64,000 nucleotides of DNA. It comes from Pseudomonas veronii. GTDB taxonomy: Bacteria; Pseudomonadota; Gammaproteobacteria; Pseudomonadales; Pseudomonadaceae. The position numbers and the translations under genes were made by a program. A model generated the notes under the pieces. That model made no database searches. It was not told the origin of the DNA and saw only the letters and a program-made list of their open reading frames with translations. The DNA lies in NCBI RefSeq assembly GCF_001439695.1, contig NZ_JYLL01000008.1:124001-188000 (forward strand), in the 5' to 3' direction. Shown piece after piece: positions 29,001-36,462 of this stretch (positions are counted from its first letter, which is position 1; each line of letters begins with the position of its first letter).

Positions 29001-30912
29001 GGACGCCTTGGTCAAACAACGCAAAACCGCGCAGTTGGTGTGGAACCTGCTGCAAAAAGCCAGCGACCAGCAAAGGCCCGCCCTGGAAACACGGCACCAG
29101 CGCGAAACCCTCAAGCATCAGCAATTGCGCACCGAGTTTCAGATTCTGCTGGAGAACCTAGAATTGCTGTTTGCCCAATCACTGGCCCCGCGCCTGGAGA
29201 TGGTCAAGCTCGGCGTAGAACTGGAAAAAGTCGGCGGTGCCGGCGTGCATGTGCATGACCGCGCGAAAATCCTCAAGACGGTCTGGGACCAACAACTGTT
29301 TATCCACGAGATGCTCCTGGGCCGGTTGAACGCCATGCGCTTTTCCGGCGCGGGCGAACCCATGGCGCGAATGGCGCGCCGCATGTTCGTGAATAACTTG
29401 CTCGGCGACTCCACGGTCTACGACGAATACGTGCGCAACGCCACCGAGTCAGCAAACATCCGCCAGCACATGGCCGAGGTTTCCGTTGCCATGGAAACCA
29501 CCCTGGAACAGCTGGAAAACGATTCGCTGGCGGGGCGCACGATACGCCAGGAGTTGCTGGCACAGATCGAATACCCGCAGAATTTTTTCCCCGACAACCT
29601 GCGGCTCAACGCCCTCGACTACCTGGCCGTCAGCAGCGTGGAGATGACCGATGTACGCCTGCCACCGCAGGAAGAGCTGTACGTCAAACGCCTGGAGCAA
29701 ACCGACCTGAGCGCGGCGCTGCTGTCTCACGTCGAAGTGCGCAGCAGCACCGAATACACCCTGGTCGAACAACGGCAGGTGTACGAGAGCGTGCTGAAAA
29801 AGTACCGCCGTTATGAAGAGGCGATCCGCGTACTCAAGGCGCTCAACCCGAGCCGCCTGCGCCCGCAGGCCGAACGTCTGCTGGCGGGCCTCGAATACGC
29901 CCAGGCGCTGGCGAACAGCGAGCTGGAATCGGTGGTGCGCAAGCAGGAAGCGTTGGAGGTGGTGCTGCCGCTGTCGAAAACCCTGCGCGCCAAGGCGCCG
30001 ACAAAGCGCGTGTTCAAGACCCGCAAAAAAGAGTATTTGATCGGCGAACTCAAGCCGGCCGATGCGCAGAACGCCGAGGAGCACTTCACCCTCACCGATA
30101 CGCTGACCGGTGAAGCCGTTGCCTCTTTCAACAAGCACGCGGACGGCTGGGCGACCACCGCCGAACCGCCTTCCCAAGCCCCCACGCATCCCCCGCGAGG
30201 CCGCACGCTGGCGACCCTCAAAGGTTTGGCCCAGACGCTGATCGAACAGCGCCGCGACATTGAACGCGTCATTACCGCCGACCGGCAAAAACTCGACTCG
30301 CCGCGTACACGCCAACAGGTCAACCCGGGCGACTGGGATGAGCTGCTCAGCGGGCACGCGGACAAGCTCACCGCGCTGGCCGAGGAAATCCAGCGCGACC
30401 ACCTCGACAAACCCTCGGCCCAGGACCTGATCGATGAGTACCAGGCCCAGGCCCGCGATATGCTGCGGCTGGCGGAACGGGTGTGCAGCGAGGGCTACAA
30501 GCGTCAATGGCCGACCCAGGAGAGCCTCGAGTATCTGTGGCAACACCAGCAGATCGATATCAACCTGACCAGCCTGGCCGACCCGCAACGGCCGACCCTC
30601 AGTGGCGATTTCTTCACCGAATACGCGGTGTATGACAAAGCGAAAAAACCGCCGACGGTACTGTGGTATGCCCACTTCCATTACGCCAGCGCCGACGCCC
30701 CGCCTGCACGCTATACCCGCGCCCATCTGAAACTGGCGGAGCAGCGCAAATACACGCAGAAGGATTTGCTCAAGCAACACGTCCAGAGCAGCTTGCGCAA
30801 CCCCCAGGAGCCGGGCGCCGAGCCGATCAGGCGGATTGTCTACGTATTGATCACGCCGCCGGTGGATCAGTTGTTCCTGGCGATCGCGCCCATACCGCGC
30901 GCAACCCGGTGA
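26020..30912 (+). CDS. Large DUF6543 (dermonecrotic-toxin-like) protein
   Basis: 1630 aa from the ATG at 26020, with AAAGGA 7 bases upstream. The N-terminal 750 residues follow the long Pseudomonas DUF6543 architecture, including a LPDWLQRASAADRLAYRECL segment near residues 342-361 and repeated 'YRPAYRDALLEFSSRE' and 'LPDPARAIYSN' features near 605-650. A low-complexity linker lies near 800-860, a beta-rich block near 885-945, then long helical segments with coiled-coil character (950-1330). A distinctive C-terminal domain starts near 1530 (DFFTEYAVYDKAKKPPTVLW). No signal peptide is seen. Its target, enzymatic activity and export route are unknown; no immunity gene is obvious next to it. Toxin-like function is a family inference. 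Confidence 0.72.
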   Translation: MPDHNLPLAADPLREALEAQFLKRPTLRAVTAQMLARNLAEKYPPLTHPLADLRLAVPRDGGGRALLPLLEVALDHLADGSFPDVSTRHGLDSYLSDASGTRLGYPANGAHAYDLDVIEAVIRELPSLLFIGFQDAMATYWGEDSDARGSRWKWLADVLQGTLLDAAARHAQPLGILNTLARYPDRATRARRPAPDNAIHAYTLEAHLTRAGSLLTLQASDLLVVCREQVLLCRLSGAIEAYPDLDAFGQAWADHLQQRFSVDSITWQQYEPDGNIFEVQAALILNQQLEDLAALQLPANSTVQALEQQFAAITQPARFFASARGTALATLASLQAALPDWLQRASAADRLAYRECLLEQAGIKRQTLGDSDFDGLETLHSYAAEHLNHQLCLDRAVALGGQRTCNDAARAAGYRADELTLTFHVAVGSLAGGYLAPVSMSLVDLALKNLSGSPRGRMTLSHRSGRALEAWLTPAYVLQLVQRVDIGNNYPAYLRRELMGDTAAARKRQRLFNQQRPLHLKTQALEHALRGEAGLTARGARCVRALLATNPLARRVDGDEMVIRPLAFLRTPAAIADVVQNMFIIEPLDTRLGPHLLYRPAYRDALLEFSSREHLLAAIVQPGALQDSVLTWLPDPARAIYSNGGFSQPHILRIGIGSEFDRLPEVPKPAELAPAGDASGDEILQALNHGSLMDYLFGCETRQLLDQAERESTSNAQSRWALILEGMQLGFNTLLMAVRGPLATIGWLIQATQSLTQDLLALESPDPTAKELAWVDLLLNIGMLLVHQGPLSAHSASPPLDEQPVTRAPFRRPPGLATRHAAAVERGVIGLPSEPPGGGRTPLDFDHSLAGDTAAAALLEKLRAVNVPWPVPAPAPLDTGPHQGLYRINGLWHASVAGLLFRVSIVPGFADVFIVHPQKPEHPGILLRTDGNGHWSLDRGLKLLGGGPKRLAALREENLRKKQEVLARVQVLSEDMQHLMAPFQAASTQISPALDALVKQRKTAQLVWNLLQKASDQQRPALETRHQRETLKHQQLRTEFQILLENLELLFAQSLAPRLEMVKLGVELEKVGGAGVHVHDRAKILKTVWDQQLFIHEMLLGRLNAMRFSGAGEPMARMARRMFVNNLLGDSTVYDEYVRNATESANIRQHMAEVSVAMETTLEQLENDSLAGRTIRQELLAQIEYPQNFFPDNLRLNALDYLAVSSVEMTDVRLPPQEELYVKRLEQTDLSAALLSHVEVRSSTEYTLVEQRQVYESVLKKYRRYEEAIRVLKALNPSRLRPQAERLLAGLEYAQALANSELESVVRKQEALEVVLPLSKTLRAKAPTKRVFKTRKKEYLIGELKPADAQNAEEHFTLTDTLTGEAVASFNKHADGWATTAEPPSQAPTHPPRGRTLATLKGLAQTLIEQRRDIERVITADRQKLDSPRTRQQVNPGDWDELLSGHADKLTALAEEIQRDHLDKPSAQDLIDEYQAQARDMLRLAERVCSEGYKRQWPTQESLEYLWQHQQIDINLTSLADPQRPTLSGDFFTEYAVYDKAKKPPTVLWYAHFHYASADAPPARYTRAHLKLAEQRKYTQKDLLKQHVQSSLRNPQEPGAEPIRRIVYVLITPPVDQLFLAIAPIPRATR

Positions 30913-30930
30913 GCGCAGTGTGACGTTGCA

Positions 30931-30954
30931 GGTGGGGGCGCAACCGCCCCCACC
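30931..30954. terminator. Bidirectional terminator hairpin between toxin-like and RND genes
   Basis: GGTGGGGGCG (30931-30940) and CGCCCCCACC (30945-30954) form a perfect 10-bp stem with a CAAC loop, lying between the two convergent stop codons. Confidence 0.75.
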
Positions 30955-30961
30955 GCTGCAC

Positions 30962-33337
30962 TCAGTGGGCGAACAGCGAATTGCCTTTCTGCCCGGCCAA
31001 CTTCTCCGGTTTGATCAGGAACCGCGCCAGCGCCGGCAGCAGCCACAGCGCGCCGAACATGTTCCACAGCAGCATGAAGGTCAGCATCAGGCCCATGTCG
31101 GCCTGGAACTTGATCGCCGAGAAGATCCAGGTACACACGCCGATCGCCAGGCACAACCCGGTGAACAGCACCGCCTTGCCTGTGGACTTGAGCGTCTGGT
31201 AGTACGCCTCTTGCAACGGCAGGCCAGCGCGCAGGAAACTTTCCAGACGGCTGTAGATGTAAATGCCGTAGTCCACGCCGATGCCCACGCCAAGGGCCAC
31301 CACCGGCAAGGTCGCGACCTTGACGCCGATGCCCATGAACGCCATCAGCGCGTTGCCCAGCACCGAGGTCAGCACCAGCGGCAGCACGATGCACAGGGTC
31401 GCCGCCCAAGAGCGGAAGGTGATCATGCACATGGTCGCCACGCACAGGTACACCAGGATCAGGATGGTCAGCTCCGACTCCTTGATCACCTCGTTGGTAG
31501 CGGCCTCGATCCCGGCGTTACCGGCGGCGAGGATGAACTCCAGGCCGTCCTTGTTGTTTTCCTTGGCGAAGTCCTGCACCGCATGCACGGCGCGGTCGAG
31601 GGTTTCGGCCTTGTGGTCGTTGAGGAACACCAGCACCGGCGCCAGGGAGCAGTTGTTGTTGTACAGGCCATCGGCGCGGGCGATGGAGTTGTTCAGCACA
31701 TCCGGGTTGCGCGACAGGGTTTCCCATTTCAGGTTGCCCTCGTTCATGCCCTTGATCATCTGCTTGGACACGGTCACCAGCGAGATCGCCGACTGCACGC
31801 CCTCGGTGTTCTGCATCTTCCACATCAACTGGTCGATGGGCGCCATGGCTTCATAGCGCGAGCAGCCTTCGGCCTTGGTCTTGACCATCACCACCAGCAC
31901 GTCGGAACTGGTGGAGTAGTTGTTGATGATGAAGTTGTTGTCCTTGTTGTAGCGCGAGTCCGGGCGTAGCTCCGGCGCGCCCTGGTCCAAGTCGCCGATC
32001 TTGAGGTGCTGGCTGTACCAGAGGCCGCCGCTGAACGCGACCAGCGCCAGGGCGACGGAAATCGGCGCGACCTTCGGGTTGGCGAAATTCGACAGCAGGC
32101 GCCAGAACGGGTGTTCGCGATTCGCGTCTTTCTTGCTCCTGGCCACGGCGCGCTTGCTGATGCCCGCGTAGGAAATCGCCACCGGCAGCAGGATCAGGTT
32201 GGTAAACACGATCACCGCCACGCCGATGGACGCGCCGATGGCCAGTTCCCGGATCACCCCGATGTCGATGATCAGCAGGGTAATGAAACCCACCGCATCC
32301 GCCAGAATCGCGATCATCCCCGGCAGGAACAGTTGCCGGAAGGTACGCCGTGCGGCAGTCAGCGCATTGTCCGCGTCGCTCGATTGCAGAGCGATACCGT
32401 TGATCTTCTGCACGCCGTGGGAAATACCGATGGCGAAGATCAGGAACGGCACCAGCATCGAATACGGATCGAGCCCGAAGCCGAAGAAGTGCATCAAGCC
32501 AAGTTGCCAGACCACCGCCACCAGCGTCGTGCTCAACACCGCGACGGTGCTGCGCAGGCAGTTGGTGAACCACAGCAACAGCACCAGCGTGATGACGAAG
32601 GCAACGCCGAAGAACAGCACGACCATCACCAGCCCGTCGATCAGGTCGCCGACCTTCTTGGCGAAACCGACGATGTGGATCTTGACGTTGGGGTTCTGCG
32701 CTTCGAACTTGGTGCGGATCTTGTCTTCCAGTTCATGGGAGAACTGCCGATAGTCCAGGGCCAGCAACTTGCCCTGGTCCTGCGGGTCCGGGTAGGACTC
32801 CAGCAGCGGGATGTCGACGATGCTCGACTTGAAGTCGTTGGACACCAGGCGCCCGACCTGACCGGACTTGAGCACGTTGTTGCGCAGTTGATCGAGGCTC
32901 TGCGGCGAGCCGTTGTAGCTCTGCGGGATCACTTCACCGCCGGCAAAGCCTTCCTCGGTGACTTCGGTCCAGCGCACGCTGGGGCTCCACAGCGACTTGA
33001 GGCCCGAGCGGTCGACGCCAGAGATGTAGAACACCTCGTCGTTGATCTGCCGCAGGGTCTCCATGTAGTCCTTGGTGAAGATGTCACCGTCCTTGGCCTC
33101 TACCGAGATACGCACCGTGTTGCCCAGGTTGGCCAGGTCGTTGCGGTGTTCCATCATCTTTTCGATGAAGGGGTGCTTGAGCGGGATCATCTTTTCGAAG
33201 CTGGTGGAGGGGCGAATCAACGTCGCCTGCCAGAACAGGAAAATACTCACCAGCAGGCAGATGACGATCACTGCCGGGCGGTTGTTGAAGATCAGGCGCT
33301 CAAGAAAGGTCGCTTTATCGTTGTGATGACTGCTCAT
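30962..33337 (-). CDS. RND-superfamily transporter (MMPL/SSD type)
   Basis: 791-aa inner-membrane exporter of the RND superfamily, MMPL-like. One N-terminal helix (about residues 20-40) is followed by a large periplasmic loop (45-225). A five-helix bundle (225-400) contains GFGLDPYSMLVPFLIFAIGIS with a sterol-sensing-like GxxxD pattern. A second periplasmic loop (420-630) and a second bundle (630-780) with GIGVDYGIYIYSRL follow. MMPL-type RND proteins commonly move lipids or hydrophobic compounds. It lies 15 bp downstream of a YCF48 propeller gene in a probable two-gene operon, near an alkane/lipid oxidation island. The substrate is inferred as hydrophobic, not shown. Confidence 0.85.
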   Translation of the reverse strand: MSSHHNDKATFLERLIFNNRPAVIVICLLVSIFLFWQATLIRPSTSFEKMIPLKHPFIEKMMEHRNDLANLGNTVRISVEAKDGDIFTKDYMETLRQINDEVFYISGVDRSGLKSLWSPSVRWTEVTEEGFAGGEVIPQSYNGSPQSLDQLRNNVLKSGQVGRLVSNDFKSSIVDIPLLESYPDPQDQGKLLALDYRQFSHELEDKIRTKFEAQNPNVKIHIVGFAKKVGDLIDGLVMVVLFFGVAFVITLVLLLWFTNCLRSTVAVLSTTLVAVVWQLGLMHFFGFGLDPYSMLVPFLIFAIGISHGVQKINGIALQSSDADNALTAARRTFRQLFLPGMIAILADAVGFITLLIIDIGVIRELAIGASIGVAVIVFTNLILLPVAISYAGISKRAVARSKKDANREHPFWRLLSNFANPKVAPISVALALVAFSGGLWYSQHLKIGDLDQGAPELRPDSRYNKDNNFIINNYSTSSDVLVVMVKTKAEGCSRYEAMAPIDQLMWKMQNTEGVQSAISLVTVSKQMIKGMNEGNLKWETLSRNPDVLNNSIARADGLYNNNCSLAPVLVFLNDHKAETLDRAVHAVQDFAKENNKDGLEFILAAGNAGIEAATNEVIKESELTILILVYLCVATMCMITFRSWAATLCIVLPLVLTSVLGNALMAFMGIGVKVATLPVVALGVGIGVDYGIYIYSRLESFLRAGLPLQEAYYQTLKSTGKAVLFTGLCLAIGVCTWIFSAIKFQADMGLMLTFMLLWNMFGALWLLPALARFLIKPEKLAGQKGNSLFAH

Positions 33338-33352
33338 TCTTTCCCCGCCTTC

Positions 33353-34408
33353 TTATTGTTTTGTGGGTTCGGCGCCGGTTGGCGTAGCAACACGAACACC
33401 CCCCTGCCCGACCAGAATCAAGTTGCCATTGCCCGCCGCCGTCACCGCTGAGAGTGAAATACGGTCCGGGCGATTGAATACGCTGAAAGTCTGGCCGTCG
33501 TCATGGCTGACCACCACGCTGCCGCCGTTACCGACCACCACCAGCGCGCCGTCATCGAGCAAGGTCGCCCCGGACAAGCCGAACTCCAGGGCGCCGCGCG
33601 CCGCATTCAGTTCGACCTGCTCCCAGGTGCTGCCGAAATCCGTGGAGCGGTACAGGTTGCCACGCAAGCCGTAGGCCAACAGGGTGTGCGGCTGGGCGGT
33701 GCCGATCACGCCGAACAGTGAACCCTCGTAGGGGCCTTCGAGTTTTTCCCAGGTCTGGCCGTCGTCGCTGGAGCGGAACATGCTGCCCTGCTCACCGACG
33801 ATAAACAGGCCGGCGTCCTTGATCTGGGCGATGGCGTTGAGGTGGAACTGGTCTTCGTTGTCGAGGCGCTCGCTGACGTCTTCCCAGGTTTTGCCGCCAT
33901 CGGTGGTTTCGATCAGCGCCCCGTAGGCGCCGACGGCCAGGCCGTGGTTGGCGTCGTTGAACCAGACGTCGAGCAACGGCGCTTCGCGCTTGAGGTCCTG
34001 GTATTGCTGGACCCAGGTGGCGCCGCCGTCGACGCTGGCGAGGATCTGTGCATCGTGGCCGACGGCCCAGCCGTGTTTGTCATCGACAAAAAACACCGCC
34101 GTGAGCAGTTGGCGGGTGGGGACTTTGGCTTGGGTCCAGGTGCTGCCCTGGTCATCGGAATAGAGGATGTGCCCGCGATCACCGACCGCCACCAGGCGCG
34201 AGCCCGCGTGGACCACGTCGATCATCAGGCCCTTGGCGGCCTTGGGGGATTCAATTGCAAACACCGGCTGTGCGGCGGTATCGCTGGCTGCCAACAGCGG
34301 TGGCGACAACGCGGCACCGGCCAGCAACGAGAGCGCTGTGGCCAGCAACGCAACCCTGCGTGCGGCGCGTGGGCGGCAAACAACCCAACCCATGACAGGC
34401 TCACTCAT
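33353..34408 (-). CDS. YCF48-related beta-propeller protein (exported)
   Basis: 351 aa from the ATG at 34408, with GGAGAAAGG immediately upstream. An Arg-rich n-region and hydrophobic segment (about residues 17-41, ending LLAAS) form a signal peptide. The mature protein has six Asp-box/BNR-like repeats, recognisable as DQGSTW, DGGATW, DGGKTW, DDGQTW, DFGSTW and DDGQTF, spaced about 40-45 residues as in YCF48/HCF136 propellers. Such proteins are often encoded beside MMPL/RND transporters in pseudomonads, probably as a periplasmic partner. Divergent from the oxidoreductase gene across 295 bp. Confidence 0.83.
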   Translation of the reverse strand: MSEPVMGWVVCRPRAARRVALLATALSLLAGAALSPPLLAASDTAAQPVFAIESPKAAKGLMIDVVHAGSRLVAVGDRGHILYSDDQGSTWTQAKVPTRQLLTAVFFVDDKHGWAVGHDAQILASVDGGATWVQQYQDLKREAPLLDVWFNDANHGLAVGAYGALIETTDGGKTWEDVSERLDNEDQFHLNAIAQIKDAGLFIVGEQGSMFRSSDDGQTWEKLEGPYEGSLFGVIGTAQPHTLLAYGLRGNLYRSTDFGSTWEQVELNAARGALEFGLSGATLLDDGALVVVGNGGSVVVSHDDGQTFSVFNRPDRISLSAVTAAGNGNLILVGQGGVRVATPTGAEPTKQ

Positions 34409-34423
34409 AGACCTTTCTCCCAT

Positions 34424-34703
34424 TTATTATTGTTAGGTCGTCTTACCTTCCCGGGCTCTGAAACCTGCAATCTAGAGCGCCTGGAGGAAGTAGGGGCCAT
34501 CCTATCGGGCTTTCGAATCGTCTGACAATCGGCGCTACGTTATCTTTTGTTAACTGGCGGCTTTTAACCCTGCGCTGAATATAACCACATCAACTGCAAT
34601 GATATAGCCGCAGAAATGAATTATTTTTTCCACATATTGAATTATGAGAATTTATATTCCATTAATAGCCTCCCTGAAAACAATAATCCAAAGGACCACG
34701 GCT
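34424..34703. promoter_or_regulatory. AT-rich divergent promoter region
   Basis: 280 bp between the divergent YCF48 and Gfo/Idh/MocA genes. The right part (34560-34680) is unusually AT-rich for this genome, with a TTGAAT near 34637 and TATATT about 17 bp further that could form a promoter for the oxidoreductase. No gene or hairpin terminator is visible. Confidence 0.4.
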
Positions 34704-35819
34704 ATGCGCAAACTCGGAATCGGCCTGATCGGCACAGGCTTCATGGGCCGCGCCCATGCCCTGGCGTTCAATAACGCCCGCACGGTATTCGAGCTGCCGG
34801 TCAGCCTCAGACTGGCCGCCCTGGCCGATGCCGACACCGAACGCGCCCAGCGCTGCGCCGATGCCTGGGGATTTGCCCAGGCCCATGGCGACTGGCAAGC
34901 GCTGGTCAACGACCCCACGGTCGATGTGGTAGCGATCACCACACCGAACCATTTGCACTACCCCATGGCCATGGCCGCGCTCGCCGCGGGCAAGGCGGTG
35001 TACTGCGAAAAACCGCTGGCGGTCAGCCTGGCGCAGGCCGACGCCATGCGCCACGCCGCGAGTGCGGCGGGCGTGGTGACGCGGGTCGGCTACAACTACC
35101 AGCACAACCCGATGATCGGGTGGGCAAAGCAGATCATCGCCAACGGCGAATTGGGCGAAATCATCAGTTTCCAGGGTGAGTTCAGCGAAGACTTCATGGC
35201 CGACCCGGCGTCACCCTGGTCGTGGCGCTGTGAGGTGGAACATGCCGGTGGCGCCCTGGCAGACCTGGGCAGCCACTTGCTGTCGATGGCACGCTATCTG
35301 GTGGGCGATGTGGTCAGCGTGTGCGCCGATACGCAGACCGTGCATGCACAGCGCCCCGCCGTCAAAGGCGGCGACACACTCAAGTCGATTGCCGTGGACG
35401 ATCAGGTACACGCCCTGCTGCGTTTCGCCAACGGCGCGCGCGGCACGGTGAGCAGCAGTTGGCTCAAGCACGGTTACAAGAACCACCTGGCGTTTGAAAT
35501 CAGCGGGACGCAAGGCTCATTGGCCTTCGATCAGGAGCGCTTGAACGAACTGCGCCTGTGCCGCAAGGGCCAGGACGGCTTCCAACGCCTGCTGGCCGGC
35601 CCCGCCCTGCCCGGCTACGCGGCGTTCAGCCCGGCCGCCGGCCATCAGTTGGGCTACAACGAATTGAAGACGCTGGAAGTGCACGAGTTGATTCTGGCAG
35701 TGACCGGCCAGGGCGCGGACGGCAGCGACTTCGACGCGGCGTGGGCGGTCGAGCGGCTGGCGACGGCGATTCGCGTGGCGGCTCGCGAACAACGCTGGGT
35801 CAATGTGAACTCGGTCTGA
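34704..35819 (+). CDS. Gfo/Idh/MocA family NAD(P)-dependent oxidoreductase
   Basis: 371 aa from the ATG at 34704, with AAAGGA upstream; the frame extends back to 34644 without a ribosome-binding site. The N-terminal Rossmann domain carries GLIGTGFMGRAHA (about residues 6-18) and the family motif CEKPLAVS (about 96-103). The C-terminal alpha/beta domain (130-360) binds the substrate and has HAGGALADLGSHLL (about 178-191), where Asp and His are the usual catalytic pair. Substrates in this family are mostly sugars or cyclitols; none can be assigned. The last about 27 codons are duplicated twice downstream in a 264-bp tandem repeat. Confidence 0.87.
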   Translation: MRKLGIGLIGTGFMGRAHALAFNNARTVFELPVSLRLAALADADTERAQRCADAWGFAQAHGDWQALVNDPTVDVVAITTPNHLHYPMAMAALAAGKAVYCEKPLAVSLAQADAMRHAASAAGVVTRVGYNYQHNPMIGWAKQIIANGELGEIISFQGEFSEDFMADPASPWSWRCEVEHAGGALADLGSHLLSMARYLVGDVVSVCADTQTVHAQRPAVKGGDTLKSIAVDDQVHALLRFANGARGTVSSSWLKHGYKNHLAFEISGTQGSLAFDQERLNELRLCRKGQDGFQRLLAGPALPGYAAFSPAAGHQLGYNELKTLEVHELILAVTGQGADGSDFDAAWAVERLATAIRVAAREQRWVNVNSV

Positions 35820-35822
35820 AAT

Positions 35823-35910
35823 GTGGGAGGGGGCTTGCCCCCGATGGCGGTGGATCAGTCGATAGGCTCGGTGACTTCAACTCCGCTATCGGGGGCAAGC
35901 CCCCTCCCAC
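35823..35910. repeat. REP doublet (REPIN), copy 1 of three
   Basis: GTGGGAGGGGGCTTGCCCCC at the left is inverted at 35891-35910, with a central asymmetric part of about 48 bp. The same element recurs 264 and 528 bp further on, at 36087-36174 and 36351-36438. It separates the convergent oxidoreductase and fadD genes. Confidence 0.9.
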
Positions 35911-35934
35911 ATTTAGATCACCTAGAGATTCAAG

Positions 35935-35987
35935 TTAACGCAGCGCGCGGCGCAGCACCTTGCCCACCGTGGTCTTGGGCAGCTCGG
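35935..35987 (-). pseudogene. Duplicated fadD 3' tail, copy 1
   Basis: 53 bp identical but for one base to the fadD C-terminus at 36463-36515, with its stop codon. No start or ribosome-binding site; a by-product of the tandem amplification. Confidence 0.85.
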
Positions 35988-36000
35988 CGGTTTCCTTGGG

Positions 36001-36083
36001 CGGCGTGGGCGCTCAAGCGGCTGGCGACGGCGATTCGCGTGGCGGCTCGCGAACAACGCTGGGTCAATGTGAACTCGGTCTGA
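36001..36083 (+). pseudogene. Duplicated oxidoreductase 3' tail, copy 2
   Basis: Repeats the final about 27 codons and stop of the oxidoreductase gene (35737-35819) with two substitutions. Untranslated remnant of the tandem repeat. Confidence 0.85.
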
Positions 36084-36198
36084 AATGTGGGAGGGGGCTT
36101 GCCCCCGATGGCGGTGGATCAGTCGATAGGCTCGGTGACTTCAACTCCGCTATCGGGGGCAAGCCCCCTCCCACATTTAGATCACCTAGAGATTCAAG

Positions 36199-36251
36199 TT
36201 AACGCAGCGCGCGGCGCAGCACCTTGCCCACCGTGGTCTTGGGCAGCTCGG
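36199..36251 (-). pseudogene. Duplicated fadD 3' tail, copy 2
   Basis: Second remnant of the fadD C-terminus, identical to the copy at 35935-35987. Confidence 0.85.
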
Positions 36252-36264
36252 CGGTTTCCTTGGG

Positions 36265-36347
36265 CGGCGTGGGCGCTCAAGCGGCTGGCGACGGCGATTC
36301 GCGTGGCGGCTCGCGAACAACGCTGGGTCAATGTGAACTCGGTCTGA
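36265..36347 (+). pseudogene. Duplicated oxidoreductase 3' tail, copy 3
   Basis: Third copy of the oxidoreductase tail, identical to that at 36001-36083; followed by a REP doublet and then the functional fadD end. Confidence 0.85.
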
Positions 36348-36462
36348 AATGTGGGAGGGGGCTTGCCCCCGATGGCGGTGGATCAGTCGATAGGCTCGGT
36401 GACTTCAACTCCGCTATCGGGGGCAAGCCCCCTCCCACATTTAGATCACCTAGAGATTCAAG

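Noticed and set aside
35820..36462. Small plus-strand frames of 80-90 codons starting with Met-Gly-Gly-Gly
   Set aside because: They recur exactly with the 264-bp unit and are produced by the REP sequence and gene tails; no ribosome-binding sites.
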